From Chloromonas sp. AAM2 (Eukaryota > Chlorophyta > Chlorophyceae > Chlamydomonadales > Chlamydomonadaceae), in NCBI GenBank assembly GCA_004335635.1, contig QAXH01005937.1:193-17201 (forward strand): a DNA stretch of 17,009 bases, in the 5' to 3' direction. A program made the position numbers and the translations under genes. Shown piece by piece: positions 1 to 15,900 of this stretch (position 1 is the stretch's first letter; every line of letters begins with the position of its first letter). A model generated the notes under the pieces. That model had not been told where the DNA came from and made no database searches. It saw only the letters and a list, made by a program, of their open reading frames with translations.

Positions 1-860
1 TTTGATCTCAGCTTTCGAATGCACTAGGTGACATCCCAGAGAAATTTCCGGAAAGCAATGCCACACAAGCCCTCGTGCAGGGGGCGTCCCTGAACAGTGG
101 AGATACCCATGGGGCTGACACCTTAAGCTACACCATACCGCCCCCTGACGCGGCACACTACATCCCAATCCCTGATGGCTGCCAGGATCTGCTTCGTGCC
201 CCACGTACAAGACTTGCCATAAAGGCGTGCACACACAGTGAGGTGTTGCTCCTTTAGGCTATTGCGCACTGAGCTCTTGATATACTTTATCGCAGAGGAC
301 ATGCACTCTTCCTCCACTGAACCTGGCACCATCGGAGGACAAACTGCCGAATCGCGCATGCACTTGGCACTTTCCATGTCGCATTCTCGCGTAGCCACAA
401 GGTCTCGCCAAAACCCGGCCAAAACACCCTGTTTACTGTTGCGCTCTCGCATTCTCGCCAATTCTGGACACTGGCGCACACTGGTGGCTTGTTTGCAGCA
501 CTGGTCACACTAGCACTGTGATTACACTGGGTGAGGTGTAGTAATATGCCAACGTTTGAGCTGCAGCAATCCATCATGCGGTACAGGCGAGCATGGTATT
601 TGTAATGGGACTGGTACTGACAGCCTGTAATTGCATTGCTTACTGCATGCTTATCGCCATTCGTCGCTATCGCATATCACTCTGTCTGACTGAGTCTGTT
701 GGACTGCATACTTCACACCTGCTTGAGTTCTGTGATATTACTCTTTGATTGATAAGAGCTGGTCGCTCTCAGCATTCTTCAGTCAAGTTGTATTCGATTC
801 CTCTGTGTAAATACTTCGTCTGTTCAGAGACTTCCCCGCTTCAGTATTGAATGGACATAC
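1..860. other. Region without a supported gene; possible 3' part of the minus-strand NTPase gene
   Basis: No exon could be supported here. The minus-strand NTPase gene must continue into this region or beyond it, because its last visible exon ends at a splice donor (GTATGT, reading down from 860) and no stop codon has been reached. The minus strand has a 118-codon open stretch at 123-479 with several possible AG acceptors. Its translation does not resemble the lid or winged-helix part expected after an NTPase core, so I leave it unassigned. Confidence 0.4.
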
Positions 861-2436
861 CTGGCTGAACGGCGTTAGGTCCAAGGGTGGCTTGCCTGAA
901 ACTTGTGGAAGCCAATGTTGCAGCACAGGGGTGCCGACAATCAAGCAACCAACCGTGATCCTGCAGGTGTGTGATTGCACTGGGCAACCCGTGGCCATGC
1001 TGCAGTGAGCCTGTGGTATACGCATGCTGTTGGCAATCGCACACACCCAAAGGCGCAGCTCGGTTGACGAGGCACTGATGCATGTCTACATCTTGATGAG
1101 TGGTTGCCTGATGTCAGCATGTGCAATGCTGCAGCATGTCACCTCACCCCGGTTCTGCGTTGAGTTGCTTCAGGTCCCTCAGACCAGTGAGCAAGGCCAG
1201 CTGCTCCTCTGCCTGCATCCTTCGTGCTGCATGGAACTCGTCCAGCATCAGGACAAACGGCTTGCTCTGTCGCTCCACATACTCCAACAGTTGCGAGGCG
1301 GGTGACAATGTGAAGTTGCGCTGCTGACGAAGCTTGCTGAGCACCCGGATGAAGATATCATCAGCGGTAGTAGTAGCCCAGTTTTGGTTGCGGCGCACGC
1401 TAGCCAAACTGATGACAACCGCGGTGCAGCCCAGCTGCTTGGCACGGCGCTGAACTGCGTAAGCCAGGGTGCTCTTGCCGGCCTGCCTGACAGCACACAG
1501 CGCCAGGAACTTGCCACTTTTAAGGGACCTTGCAATTGTAAGGATGTTCCTGTCCTCCACGTACAAGTTGCGTTCTGGCACTGCTGCGTCTAACACCGCC
1601 ACTGTAAGCGGCTCGTCTGGCTCCTGTGCTCCTGCATTACAGAGCAGACAAGCACAATCCAATGTGAGGTGCCTAGGCCTGCACAGGACAAACACACACT
1701 TCCTGCTGACGGGCTGCGGGAGCAGCAACCAATGCCCTCAAGGACCGGCTACGGCAACAGCCCCGCTTGCAGTGCTTGGGTGCTGGTGCTGGTATGCTTA
1801 ACCAGCACCACGTGCCCACATAACCAGTAACGCACACCAGTATGCCGCGTGCACACCATGTTGATCGCATCGGGTACCAAGTGGTTATGCATCATCCGAC
1901 ACTGAGTCCTGACTCTGGTGGGAGACCAGTGTACACGCTGCTACACCAGTCAGTGCCATGACATGGTGTGATGTATTGTCAATTACCATGGAAGTCACTC
2001 ACTGTGTTGTGAACCGAGTCAAACATGAGGATGCTTGTCTTGGCATGCAGCACAAACACACCAGTTCACATGTTGACCTTGAATGCTGCCAGGATCCAGC
2101 TGAGCCTCCACGGCTTTGCGCTTCTTCCCAGTGGCCTGATCATGCCACCCCATGCAAGACTGCCAGGCGGGTATGCATTGCACATACCTGCTGGTGTGGG
2201 GAGCGCAGGTGTGGGGCTGGGGAACGCCGTTTTCAGGACCACGGCATCCCCCACGAGCAGCCCATACTGAATCAGCTCATCCCGCGTCAAGCCCCGGAGC
2301 GCATCCTCGTTGACCAGCGCGTTCGCCACAAGCTCGTCCCTGCTGCGCTCCAGTGCGTCCTTCACATCGTCATTCTCCGCGCTCCTCAACAGCCGCTCAA
2401 ATGCAGCCAGCAGCTTGGGGTCCAGCTGCTCATTAC
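861..2436 (-). CDS. SAM-like domain plus P-loop NTPase (STAND/AAA type, Crinkler-like), partial spliced gene
   Basis: Three exons read in order on the minus strand: 2436-2188, 1631-1148 and 960-861. Introns are GT-AG with donors GTATGT and GTGAGG, and phases match at both inner junctions (1/1, then 2/2). Exon 1 has a SAM-like helical segment (LTRDELIQYGLLVGDAVVL) followed by a Pro/Ala hinge. Exon 2 is the NTPase core. The Walker A-like motif is AVRQAGKST near 1468-1494, where the usual first glycine is alanine. Walker B is FVLMLDE near 1233-1256. Exon 3 has LIVGTPVLQHWL and a TPF motif, resembling the strand and 'SPFN'-type motif after Walker B in NTPase modules of Crinkler-like proteins. Such proteins usually join an NTPase to a variable effector or nuclease domain, and none is visible here. 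The 5' end is unresolved: the first exon may extend upstream to about 2570 in the same frame. The 3' end lies beyond the last donor. The NTPase call is firm; the family name is inferred from memory of motif layout. Confidence 0.72.
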
Positions 2437-3407
2437 CTGAAGCCACAGCGAGGCAACAGTGAGGCCACAGCATGACACGCTTGTGATCTGTGCTGAAGTG
2501 ACCGGGCCTTCTTAATGCAATCCTTCTGCCTGCTCCACCGATTAGGTTGACTACCTCACTGCCCTGGGCTTTCCCCTCCTGCAAGGATTTGGGTTAGGGT
2601 TGGCAAGCCAACTGTGACATCATGCCCTGGCATCACGTGACATCAGGAAGGCACGCTGGTACAAGCTTAAGTGGTTACAAACCAAAACTCTTCACAATCA
2701 CAGGACAGACTCTTGGAAACACCCCATGGCGGCAAAGGATGGCAATCTCATGTGTGGACATGTAGCCAGTCGGGTAGTGGGCAAGCTGACATGTCCTGCT
2801 GGTCTCTCTGTCCGTGAAATACTATCAAAAATCAAGCAGGCATACCTCAATACAGTAGACTAAAGCAGTCAGTCACCTTGACTGGTTGGGCCTCAGGCTG
2901 TGTGCATGCGCACATCCCCCGGGAGCCGTGTCCTGTAGCAAGTACAAGGGTCAAGGCTAGGGTCAAGGTCAAGGTTTTCAGATAAGGCCAAGCCCATACA
3001 CTGCAGCAAAGGGCGTTGGGTGTAGGTGGACGCGACACTAACCAACGTAAGCGGGCCTACTGCTGGGTATGTACTGTCAGAGGGCCACATGTGGCTTGCA
3101 ACGTCTATGAAATTCCAGCGTATAGTGGTGTTGTGTGCGCTGTGCGGCGAGCAAGCCGGCAGTGCCTTGTGTCAGTGTCATGTCTGGTGCCAATGTTACT
3201 GTATGTAATGACTGTTGGCAATTTCTGACCCAACTGCTATGCCCTTGCGCTTCTTCTGCTATTGCCTACATCTTATTGTTGCGCTTGGGTTGGCAGCGCC
3301 TGTGGAGCCCGCTGGAGTGTGCAACCCCATGTGTATGGAAGCGGAATCAAAGATGTGTGATGAGGGTTGTTCTGATGCAGATTACAGCAACGTGGGGTAG
3401 CACTCAC
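2437..3407. other. Interval between two minus-strand gene fragments, no supported exon
   Basis: Probably intergenic, or introns and 5' exons of the NTPase gene. The plus strand shows GGGTTAGGGTT at 2590-2600, a telomere-like pair that is too short to mean much. A GGGTCAAGG-type short repeat lies at about 2947-2975. One minus-strand open segment (about 2880-3005) sits between a plausible acceptor (TTTGCTGCAG) and a donor (GTCAAG|GTGACT), but its translation is low in complexity and I could not link it convincingly to either neighbour. Confidence 0.4.
3239..3400 (+). CDS. Possible small secreted Cys-containing protein or first exon
   Basis: The open frame from the ATG at 3239 encodes 53 residues. 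It starts with a credible signal peptide (MPLRFFCYCLHLIVALGLA), followed by a short tail with four cysteines spaced as C-x3-C...C-x3-C. It ends at TAG 3398-3400, or may splice at the overlapping GTAG. It lies just beside the last exon of a minus-strand gene, so it would fall in that gene's intron or 3' region. It shows no family match that I recognise. A hydrophobic run in a 53-codon frame can arise by chance, so confidence is low. Confidence 0.25.
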   Translation: MPLRFFCYCLHLIVALGLAAPVEPAGVCNPMCMEAESKMCDEGCSDADYSNVG

Positions 3408-5084
3408 CGCCGTATGAGGCGTAGCGGCTGTGATGAGCGGGGGGCAGCTGGCCAAGCACCCCGGCGCACGCCTCCATGCAACATGGCCGTGCGCCGTGCA
3501 GACACGTCGGCTGGTGTGGATGCCGCGCGCTGCCGTACACGCACCGAAGTGCTGACGACAGTCTGTTCCATGGTTGCGCCCTGGCAGGTTGTGTTGGACT
3601 GCTGCTTGGCCACAGCCGCAATTGCCAAAATCGCCAGCGTGCAATGCTGCCATTGCAGCAAACTACTGACGAACATAGGCACCACCTTTTGCCACCTGCG
3701 CGTACAGGGTAACCATCACACGTACGGTATGCACTAGTTATGGTGGTACTGGCCACCACATGGGCCATTCACTGGAACCGCCTCGCCCCAAATCTATACT
3801 CATGGTACTGCCATATGACCTTTGGGCATGGGCCAGAATGGAACCTGCTGCATAATTGAAAAGAAACCCGGGGCACCCAATGACCTAAAAACGAATGCCA
3901 GCTGCCAGTCTGCGACACAGCTGCCAAGTCGTGCTCGGGTTTATAGCTCCTTTGCCTGGCGTGCACTGCTCCTTTGCCTGGCGTGCACTGCCAGCTTGCG
4001 GATTATACCTGCCTCTTGTCTGTTCCCTCCAGCCGTCTGCCAACCCTGTCCCCGCTGGCCACCTTTCATAGTTCACACTTTGTCACCCTTGCCTCGCCCT
4101 ACCTGTCCACAACAGGTGTGCATCCCAGCTCACATCCGTCCGGCATGCCGTCAAACATGACGTCACACACTGTGGCAGACACTGCGTGGACGGCCAGCCC
4201 AGGGGCCAAGATCCTGGCTGCAACCTGCAGCGGTGCAGCACACATCGTGTAACAGAAGGCGTCTCCGTACCCATGTGAAAGGATCATCATTCATCAATAA
4301 GATATGGCTATGCACCTCATTCAACGAACGCAGACGGTAGTACGCAGCCAAGTTGATGGCCGCTACGACTGGCCGCACTGTTGCCTGCGCGTCATGCAGC
4401 TGACTGTGTGCATGGTTCGACCTGTGTCCATCTTACACATGGGCCCAAGTAGATTATTCTAGTTTGGTACTGGCAGCTCCCGGTGCCTGCCTTTCGCCAT
4501 GTCTCTGATGCCTGTTCCTGAGCTGCCAGTGGCCTCCATGGTATTGGCCCGCCATGCCGTTATGCACCTACCGGCTTTAATGCCTGATCTGCTACAGGCA
4601 TCCACTCGATTGAGGTACGGTGGCCGTCAGTCCTTCAGTGCAAAGGTAGAAGGAAAGTCGCATCAATCTACCGTGGCTATTACAAACGAAGCCTGCTTCC
4701 CAGTTGCTGTCACAACCATGTCTCAACCATGTCTCAACCATGTCCGCCAACGCGTGAATTTCTCCAGCTGGCGCTCGTACAACATGTCATTTTTGAACGG
4801 GCGAACGCAAGGCCTCCACGGGCCTTGAACCGACCGATTTGCGATGGGGTGAGGGCCTCAGGATGGGCTCTGTTGAGGCCAGATAACTTGAACGTTAGCA
4901 TACCATGTCATACCTCCTGGATCTGCGTGTTTGAGTTGTGAAGCAGCTTCGGGTAAAAGCACACATTGCGTGGCGCTGTAGTGCTGTATCCGCCCACAGC
5001 GCCACGCGCAGCCCGCAAGTTTGGATGCTGGTTCATCCTGTCCTCATTGACAAACGCCTGCCGTCTTGCACTGGCGAGCCCTAG
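3408..5084 (-). CDS. Unrecognised spliced gene, four exons visible
   Basis: Read on the minus strand, four segments join with matching phases. They are 5084-4914 (57 codons, donor GGAG|GTATGA, phase 0), 4384-4316 (23 codons, phase 0), 4224-4103 (donor GACAG|GTAGGG, phase 2) and 3695-3408 (phase 2 entry, donor GGCG|GTGAGT). The joined protein looks like ordinary globular sequence, for example GYSTTAPRNVCFYPKLLH in exon 1, AINLAAYYRLRSLNE in exon 2 and ILAPGLAVHAVSATVCDVMF in exon 3. Exon 4 opens with a hydrophobic helix (LAILAIAAVA) and ends in a basic Ala/Arg-rich stretch. An earlier donor after 3545 could shorten exon 4. I do not recognise the family. No start codon is assigned: possible ATGs lie in 5085-5441, but none joins cleanly in phase 0. 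No stop is visible. It may be a separate gene or, less likely, the 5' part of the NTPase gene downstream on the same strand. Confidence 0.55.
3946..3989. repeat. 22-bp direct tandem repeat, two copies
   Basis: Two identical adjacent copies of a 22-nt unit beginning GCTCCTTTGCCTGG lie at 3946-3967 and 3968-3989. They fall in the predicted intron between exons 3 and 4 of the minus-strand unrecognised gene. A perfect duplication suggests a recent slippage event. Confidence 0.9.
4714..4743. repeat. 11-bp tandem repeat
   Basis: The unit AACCATGTCTC occurs twice in full (4714-4724, 4725-4735) and once in part (4736-4743). It lies in the predicted 529-nt intron between exons 1 and 2 of the minus-strand unrecognised gene. 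Confidence 0.9.
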
Positions 5085-5438
5085 CTGATACCGTGTGATC
5101 TAGTTCATGGCTAGTTTATGGCTGCAGTGTGATTCAGGTAAAAGACACCACTGCCTCCAGAGTCTGTCGCTGACCTTGAAAGGTCGCCTAGTCAACAGAC
5201 ACCATCGCGGCCAGAATTTGGCACCCCCAAAACCATAGGCCAACCGCCAAAACGTCTTACCACGCGTGAGAGGCTCTTCCCACGCGTGCCATACCCGCCT
5301 GCTGTGCTCTACGTGGATAAGCACAGATGTTTGGATTTGGATGTTCAAGATGACGTTACGTCGGTTTGTGGCTAGTCGGTAGTCCTTGAGTTTTCTTTTG
5401 CCCTCTTGCGTCGACGTTGCGCAACCAATCTTACCTGC
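5085..5438. promoter_or_regulatory. Interval between divergent genes, candidate bidirectional promoter
   Basis: About 350 nt separate the first visible exon of the minus-strand unrecognised gene from the ATG of the plus-strand F-box/ankyrin gene. The interval probably holds the plus-gene promoter and 5' UTR and perhaps the 5' exon of the minus gene. A repeated CACGCGTG-like word occurs near 5261-5287. No clear TATA box is visible. The regulatory role is inferred from layout only. Confidence 0.3.
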
Positions 5439-10987
<5,549 letters not shown>

Positions 10988-11091
10988 GTCACACTCATGC
11001 TGTTGAGCACCCCGAGAGAGTCCAGTATGACAGCACTCAAATGCTTCTTACAGTCTTCAAAAGACAAGGCAGGAGAACGGTTGTAAACCCT

Positions 11092-11096
11092 AGGGT
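11092..11096 (+). terminator. Candidate polyadenylation signal TGTAA
   Basis: TGTAA, the polyadenylation word typical of chlorophycean algae, lies 105 nt after the predicted stop of the F-box/ankyrin gene. A pentamer is common by chance, so this supports the gene end only weakly. Confidence 0.25.
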
Positions 11097-11285
11097 GAGG
11101 CGCTCAGTAGCATGGCTGCCCTGGAGCTGCCTTGCTCCTCCTACCGCACTTGCCGCTGCTGTCGTACTTTGTTTCATCACTCATCATCATTACATGGCTC
11201 ATAATGGTTCAAACCACGGTGTCACAAGACCAACTAACCTTCAGTTAGTGAGAAAAGTCAAAGGGCCGCATGGACATGGAAGATT

Positions 11286-11345
11286 GCCGCATGCAGGCCT
11301 TTTAAGTGTCAACTAGGCCGCATGCAGGCCTTCAAGTATCAACCA
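11286..11345. repeat. Imperfect 31-bp direct repeat
   Basis: GCCGCATGCAGGCCTT followed by a variant of TTAAGTGTCAAC occurs at 11286 and again at 11317 with a few substitutions. Each copy contains the palindrome GCATGC. Confidence 0.8.
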
Positions 11346-11504
11346 AATGCTCAACTAGGTTGAAAGTGCGGTTCGGCCTGCAGCTGCACCACAACAGCCT
11401 GGCAGCAACACTCACACACGTTTTTCCCACTGGCCGGTTACCAGACACAAACAGCAAACAGGTCTCGCCAGCACTCCAATCAGTCCAGGGTGGTGAGAAA
11501 AAGA

Positions 11505-11540
11505 CACTGTAGGTGTTCTTATCACTGTAGGTATTCTTAT
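11505..11540. repeat. 18-bp tandem repeat, two copies
   Basis: CACTGTAGGTGTTCTTAT at 11505-11522 is followed directly by CACTGTAGGTATTCTTAT at 11523-11540, with one substitution. Confidence 0.93.
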
Positions 11541-11747
11541 CACGATTCAATTAAATTCACTCTTGTAGAATGAAGGCAGACGTAACTGGCCAGGCACAGC
11601 TGTTAGTTCTAATTCTAATCTAAAACTCATCCAACCTTCGGGCATGGCATCCAGGCGCTTAAATAGCTTGTAGCTGTGCCTCTAGGCTGTGTCGTCAGAG
11701 CGCCGACGTGAAGGCCGTTACTGCTACTCGTACTTCTTAGGTTGGCC

Positions 11748-11786
11748 ACAGCAGCAGCAGACAGCAGCCACAGCAGCCACAGCAGC
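11748..11786. repeat. CAG-rich microsatellite patch
   Basis: Interrupted (CAG)n with CCACAGCAG variants, in the gene-poor interval. No reading frame with other support includes it. Confidence 0.8.
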
Positions 11787-11909
11787 TGTGACCAGCAGTG
11801 ACCAGTCGACCATGGCAGTTGAACGGACGACCTCGGACCTATGGCTGTGTTGAACAGGCTGGATTGGATGGAGCCACTGTAGTACGTCTCTCTCTCCAGA
11901 CAGATGTAT

Positions 11910-11965
11910 CTAACCAGTTAAGGCTAGAAGGGTAAACCTTTGCGTACCTTCCCCACACTGGTTAG
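11910..11965. other. Inverted repeat, 9-bp arms with 38-nt loop
   Basis: CTAACCAGT (11910-11918) and ACTGGTTAG (11957-11965) are exact reverse complements. The transcript could form a stem on either strand. No tRNA pattern, and no flanking target duplication, was recognised. Confidence 0.5.
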
Positions 11966-12845
11966 GTCTGCCACGGTGCTGTGGGAAAGCAGACAGTCAG
12001 TTGATTGATAGAGTTTGCATCAGGGTCACCACATAGTTCGCTTTTGGGCTGAATACGTATGTCTACCTGACGGGCTAAAAACTGACAAGTGCCACGTGGC
12101 GGTTTCTGCACTTTTGATCAGTTTGCTTGCTAGACGCTTGTCAGTTGCCACAGCATATCCAGGTTACAGGCAATTCGCGCCACTTTCATGTGAATTTTAT
12201 ATTTAAAAACTGCCTGAAACAGTCAAAACCGTGAGACAGTTTCTGAAACGCGAAATGAGGCAACTGTAGTGTCCTGCTGATGAGCCCGTCTGGGTCACAG
12301 TTAGTCTCAAATGGTTCCATGCAGGCAGGCAGGTCGGTTGCCCAGAGTCAAGCAGCCGAAGGCACGTACGGCTGTGACCATGCTTCGTGTTCTCCGTGAG
12401 TGTAGTGCCAACGGTTCTCACGGCTGTCACAGCTCTCAGCTCTCTCATGACGTAACATCATTAAAAATTATGCCTTGTCACTCAGTTCTATGACTGTTGG
12501 GCATAGGTGTGCCTTGAGTATGGTATGCCTGAGATGGAGCTCCTCATGCACAGCAAGGAGGGAGCAGTGAACCCGTCCAAGGTAGGTGAGTCCAAAGCCA
12601 TCGCCAGTCACAATCAATGAGTTTTCTTTTTTTGACGACTCACTATTTCTACTATGAACGCTTTTCTTGCAACGGAACCAACCGCCAACGTCACTCTTCC
12701 TCCTGCAGTGGTCACATGATGGGCATCGATGGGCATGAGTTATGATTGCGCAGCACACGATATCGCGCCTGAAGATTAAGCAGGCCCAGCACATTTGATC
12801 GGGTTGTGCGCATCGGCCTTCCAGTTTTACGTAACCACAGTCGCG

Positions 12846-12915
12846 ATGTCGCCATCGTCTATTGTGGGGCTGTTGCTGGCGCTATGTATATTATTCGTCC
12901 ATCAGGCTGATGCGC
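12846..12915 (+). other. Signal-peptide exon of the phosphorylase gene
   Basis: The start ATG at 12846 is followed by a hydrophobic core (IVGLLLALCILFV) and a small-residue cleavage context (HQADA). The donor is C|GTAGGT after 12915, phase 1, and joins exon 2 at 13029 to give R-APKPLWKADVALFA. The nearby alternative donor (AG|GTTAAT) would not keep frame with exon 2. Confidence 0.75.
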
Positions 12916-15900
12916 GTAGGTTAATTGTTTATTGATGCAGTAGCAGACCGTGCATAACAGTCTTTCAACGGAAGCGTGACCTGCCATCGCTGATGCATTG
13001 ACTGGCCAATCCGCCCATCAACATGCAGGCGCGCCCAAGCCACTGTGGAAAGCGGATGTGGCCTTGTTTGCTGTAAGTGTTTGTGCCCACCGGCACAGGG
13101 CACGTGCTGCGTCTGGTGCTGCATGGATCCGGGTTGATGCTGATGTTGTAGATGAGACCAACGCATTGGTGCACAGATAAGTAATGTCTAAACATCTTTG
13201 GAAGTCCAACAGCCTCTGGCTTACGCTTACGCTTCGTTGTGCATCAAGCATTCCGACTTGCGGCACATTGACTGACAATGCCACCCTTTCCTTACGTTGA
13301 TATGAGCACCATCGCCGCCAACACCATTGCTTTTTGACCACAGGCGTACCTTCCCGAGTATGAAAACCAAGTCGCGCAGCTGACGGGCGCCCTTAAAAAC
13401 TGGACCTATGGCGGACGTCTGTACACGAGTGGGTGTCTTGGCACCTGTCGATCCTGGCTCAGCCATGCATTTATAAACAAGCATGTTGGGCGCATTCATA
13501 CGACAATCGCGCTCTGTGCTCTGAGGACCCCCTCCAATCAACTCTAGGGTACGCTAGGGTACAGTGTTCTGTGTCACTGTGACTGCAGTAACCGCATTTG
13601 CAACCTGCTCCTGAAGAAGACGATGCCTGGACTAACGTGGGACTCGTAACAACACTTCCTGTATGGGCTTGTATCTGGGCTCGTAAATACACATAACCTG
13701 TAACCCAGTCCTGGCCTGATATCATTAGGTTTGCCTGGCGTGTTTCAAACAGTAAGCCATTATGAGCGCAAGTCTGGAAGCGGTTGTCGAATGTGCATGC
13801 AGCTGGCAAGGTTGGTGATAAGAAGGCTGTGGTGACCATGTGTGGCATCGGAATGACCAACGCTGCCATGACCACCCAACAGCTCATTCTGCTGTTTCAA
13901 CCCAAGTAAGACCAGGGAGTGCTTGTTTTGGGAAAACTGATGGCCTTGCCATGAAGCAGTGCACGCACTGTTTGAGTCTAAATCGCACATGCAATTCATT
14001 GCAAGCGCGGGCCGCGTTTTGCGAGCTGTTCTTGATCATGCTCTGCTGCCTGGTGCAGGTACATACTGATGTCAGGTGCGTAATGGATAACAGGCCGGGC
14101 GGTGACGTTAGACCATGTGCTCACGTTCCACCAACAGGAAGGCACAGACCTTTGAAACTGTGGAGGCCACGTGATGAAATGTTCTACGCATCAGGTCCAT
14201 CAATCCACACGGTTGGGATTTGACTGCATGCCAGCTTCAGCCACTGACTGATGAACTGCTACAAGGTGTTAACTGGTTGCGTACGACGTAATGTGCTTGT
14301 GCCTGTGCGTAATCAGGGATCGCCGGAGGAATAGACCCAACGATCAGGATTGGAGGTGAGTGACTGAAACGTGTTTCCCAGGCAACTGTACGTCTGTTTG
14401 GTCTGATCAATCCAGATTGCCAAGCTCCACGCACATGCTCGTCACTAGAATGGGAGATCGGCTGTGAGCTGAAACCTCATCAAAAGCTCCAGGACAGGAG
14501 TCTCTAGGATGTGCCCCCGGCCCCCGGCCCCCGGCATACTCACAATTATGAGTGCTTGAAGGCGCCAGGCACGCAATGCTGCAAGTTGACGTAGTCAAGG
14601 TGTAGTAGTTGCATGCAGCAGGCTGCGAACCTGCATCAACTTATGAGCAGGGCAAAAGCTCTTGATATGGATTGGTATCGAGATATTGCAACAGCAGCAC
14701 GGTGTGTTGCCTGGCTGCAGATGTGGTGGTCGCCAAGAGCTGGGTCAACCCACAGCTGCAAAAGTTCATCAGGTGCGTGCATCTTCGGGAGTTGCACGAC
14801 AGCTCGTGCTCTCCTGGTCGCAAACATGCGTTGCCATCCGTCACCGCCCAAGACCGACGCTAGGCTTGGATAACGGCGTTGGCATTTCAATGGCACGCAA
14901 ATACCTTGCTGCCTGCACAAAGGCTGTACGAGGGCGGCAAGGCAACTGCCCACTCAAGTGCACTTGCATATGCAGGCCCCTTTTAGAGCTGAAATGAAAG
15001 CACAGTCAGACTTGAAATGCTCTGCGTTTGGCCATCTCAACATGCATAAGACATGCATTGCTTTACAATTGCATTGCTTTACAAAAACCCGTCCATGCTT
15101 TTCTAATGCTGCACAAGAACCGTGTAGTGTCTGTCCCAAGCATTGCGTGTATCCGCGTGCGCAGGCCCCTGCTTGAGGATGGCAAAACCACATCATACTT
15201 CAAGGACACCGCACTCAACTTTCCCGATACGTGAGTAAGGGGGCGTGGCATTAGCTGGGCGAGAAGTAGTCGCATGACAGATAGGCTTCATAGCAGATGG
15301 GCAGAGCGTCACGGACCTCCAGTGGGGCAATCGCCTAGCAATAATCAGCAGCCATTGCACACGAGGTTACCTCCACACCGCTGAAAAAGATTGGGCCTCC
15401 CAAACCTTGGACCAGTGCAACCAGTCAACCTTGGACCCTTGTGCATGATTGCTTGACAGGTACTACAGTGAGCCTGGCAAGGGCCCTGGGAGCTTTGGTC
15501 TCACCTTGCCAAGTAAGTTGCATAGCACTGTACTCGATAGTAATGTGCTGACTCAGCTGCTGGGCATCTTCCCCAGAGCTGGGCCTTAGTTTGCAATTTC
15601 AAACCGTGCCTGAGAGCTGGGCCGTAGTTTCCAGTTTTAAACTGTGTGGATTTGCATTGTCTAGATTAACTGGTTGCTTCAGCTCCTCTGATCGAGTTCA
15701 GGTCACCTGACATGCTGGTTACTGGTGGTCCCGTGTGATTGGTCCGCTGGTTGTCCCAGCACCCTGTCATGTTTCATGCGCGCCCCGACCGGTTGTCCCA
15801 TCCAGCTGGTTGAGTGGTTGACTCGGTAACTACAGTCCATTTTTATGCGGTTCGCTAGTTAGTCTAGCCAAGATAGTCATCTAAGCTAGTCAGGATGCTG

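Larger units (their letters stand above)
10988..12845. other. Gene-poor interval between two plus-strand genes
   Basis: About 1.86 kb with no gene I can support. Open frames on both strands (for example 10975-11316 plus, 12468-12794 minus) lack family features and splice context. It contains short tandem repeats (11286-11345, 11505-11540), a CAG-rich patch (11748-11786) and an inverted repeat (11910-11965). The 5' part should hold the 3' UTR of the F-box/ankyrin gene, and the 3' end the promoter of the phosphorylase gene. Confidence 0.5.

Noticed and set aside
2590..2600. Telomere-like GGGTTAGGGTT
   Set aside because: Fewer than two full units in a non-terminal context; expected by chance. 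On the minus strand it also serves as the C-rich tract before a possible AG acceptor.
3135..3737. 200-codon plus-strand open frame
   Set aside because: It lies opposite an exon of the minus-strand gene, has no family features and lacks splice support.
12203..12794. Minus-strand open frames before the phosphorylase gene
   Set aside because: No recognisable domain and no consistent splice chain; probably chance frames.
14195..14265. Alternative exon joining 14075 to 14195 and 14265 to 14721 in matching phase
   Set aside because: The phases fit by chance, but the product (INPHGWDLTACQ...) breaks the family motif. Using 14317-14355 gives GIAGGIDPTIRIG, which exactly fits the phosphorylase signature. 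This shows that phase matching alone is weak evidence.
14721..15230. Resemblance to nitrile hydratase alpha (KSWVNPQ...LLEDG)
   Set aside because: The metal-binding cysteine motif CTLCSC is absent and the upstream exons clearly belong to the nucleoside phosphorylase fold.
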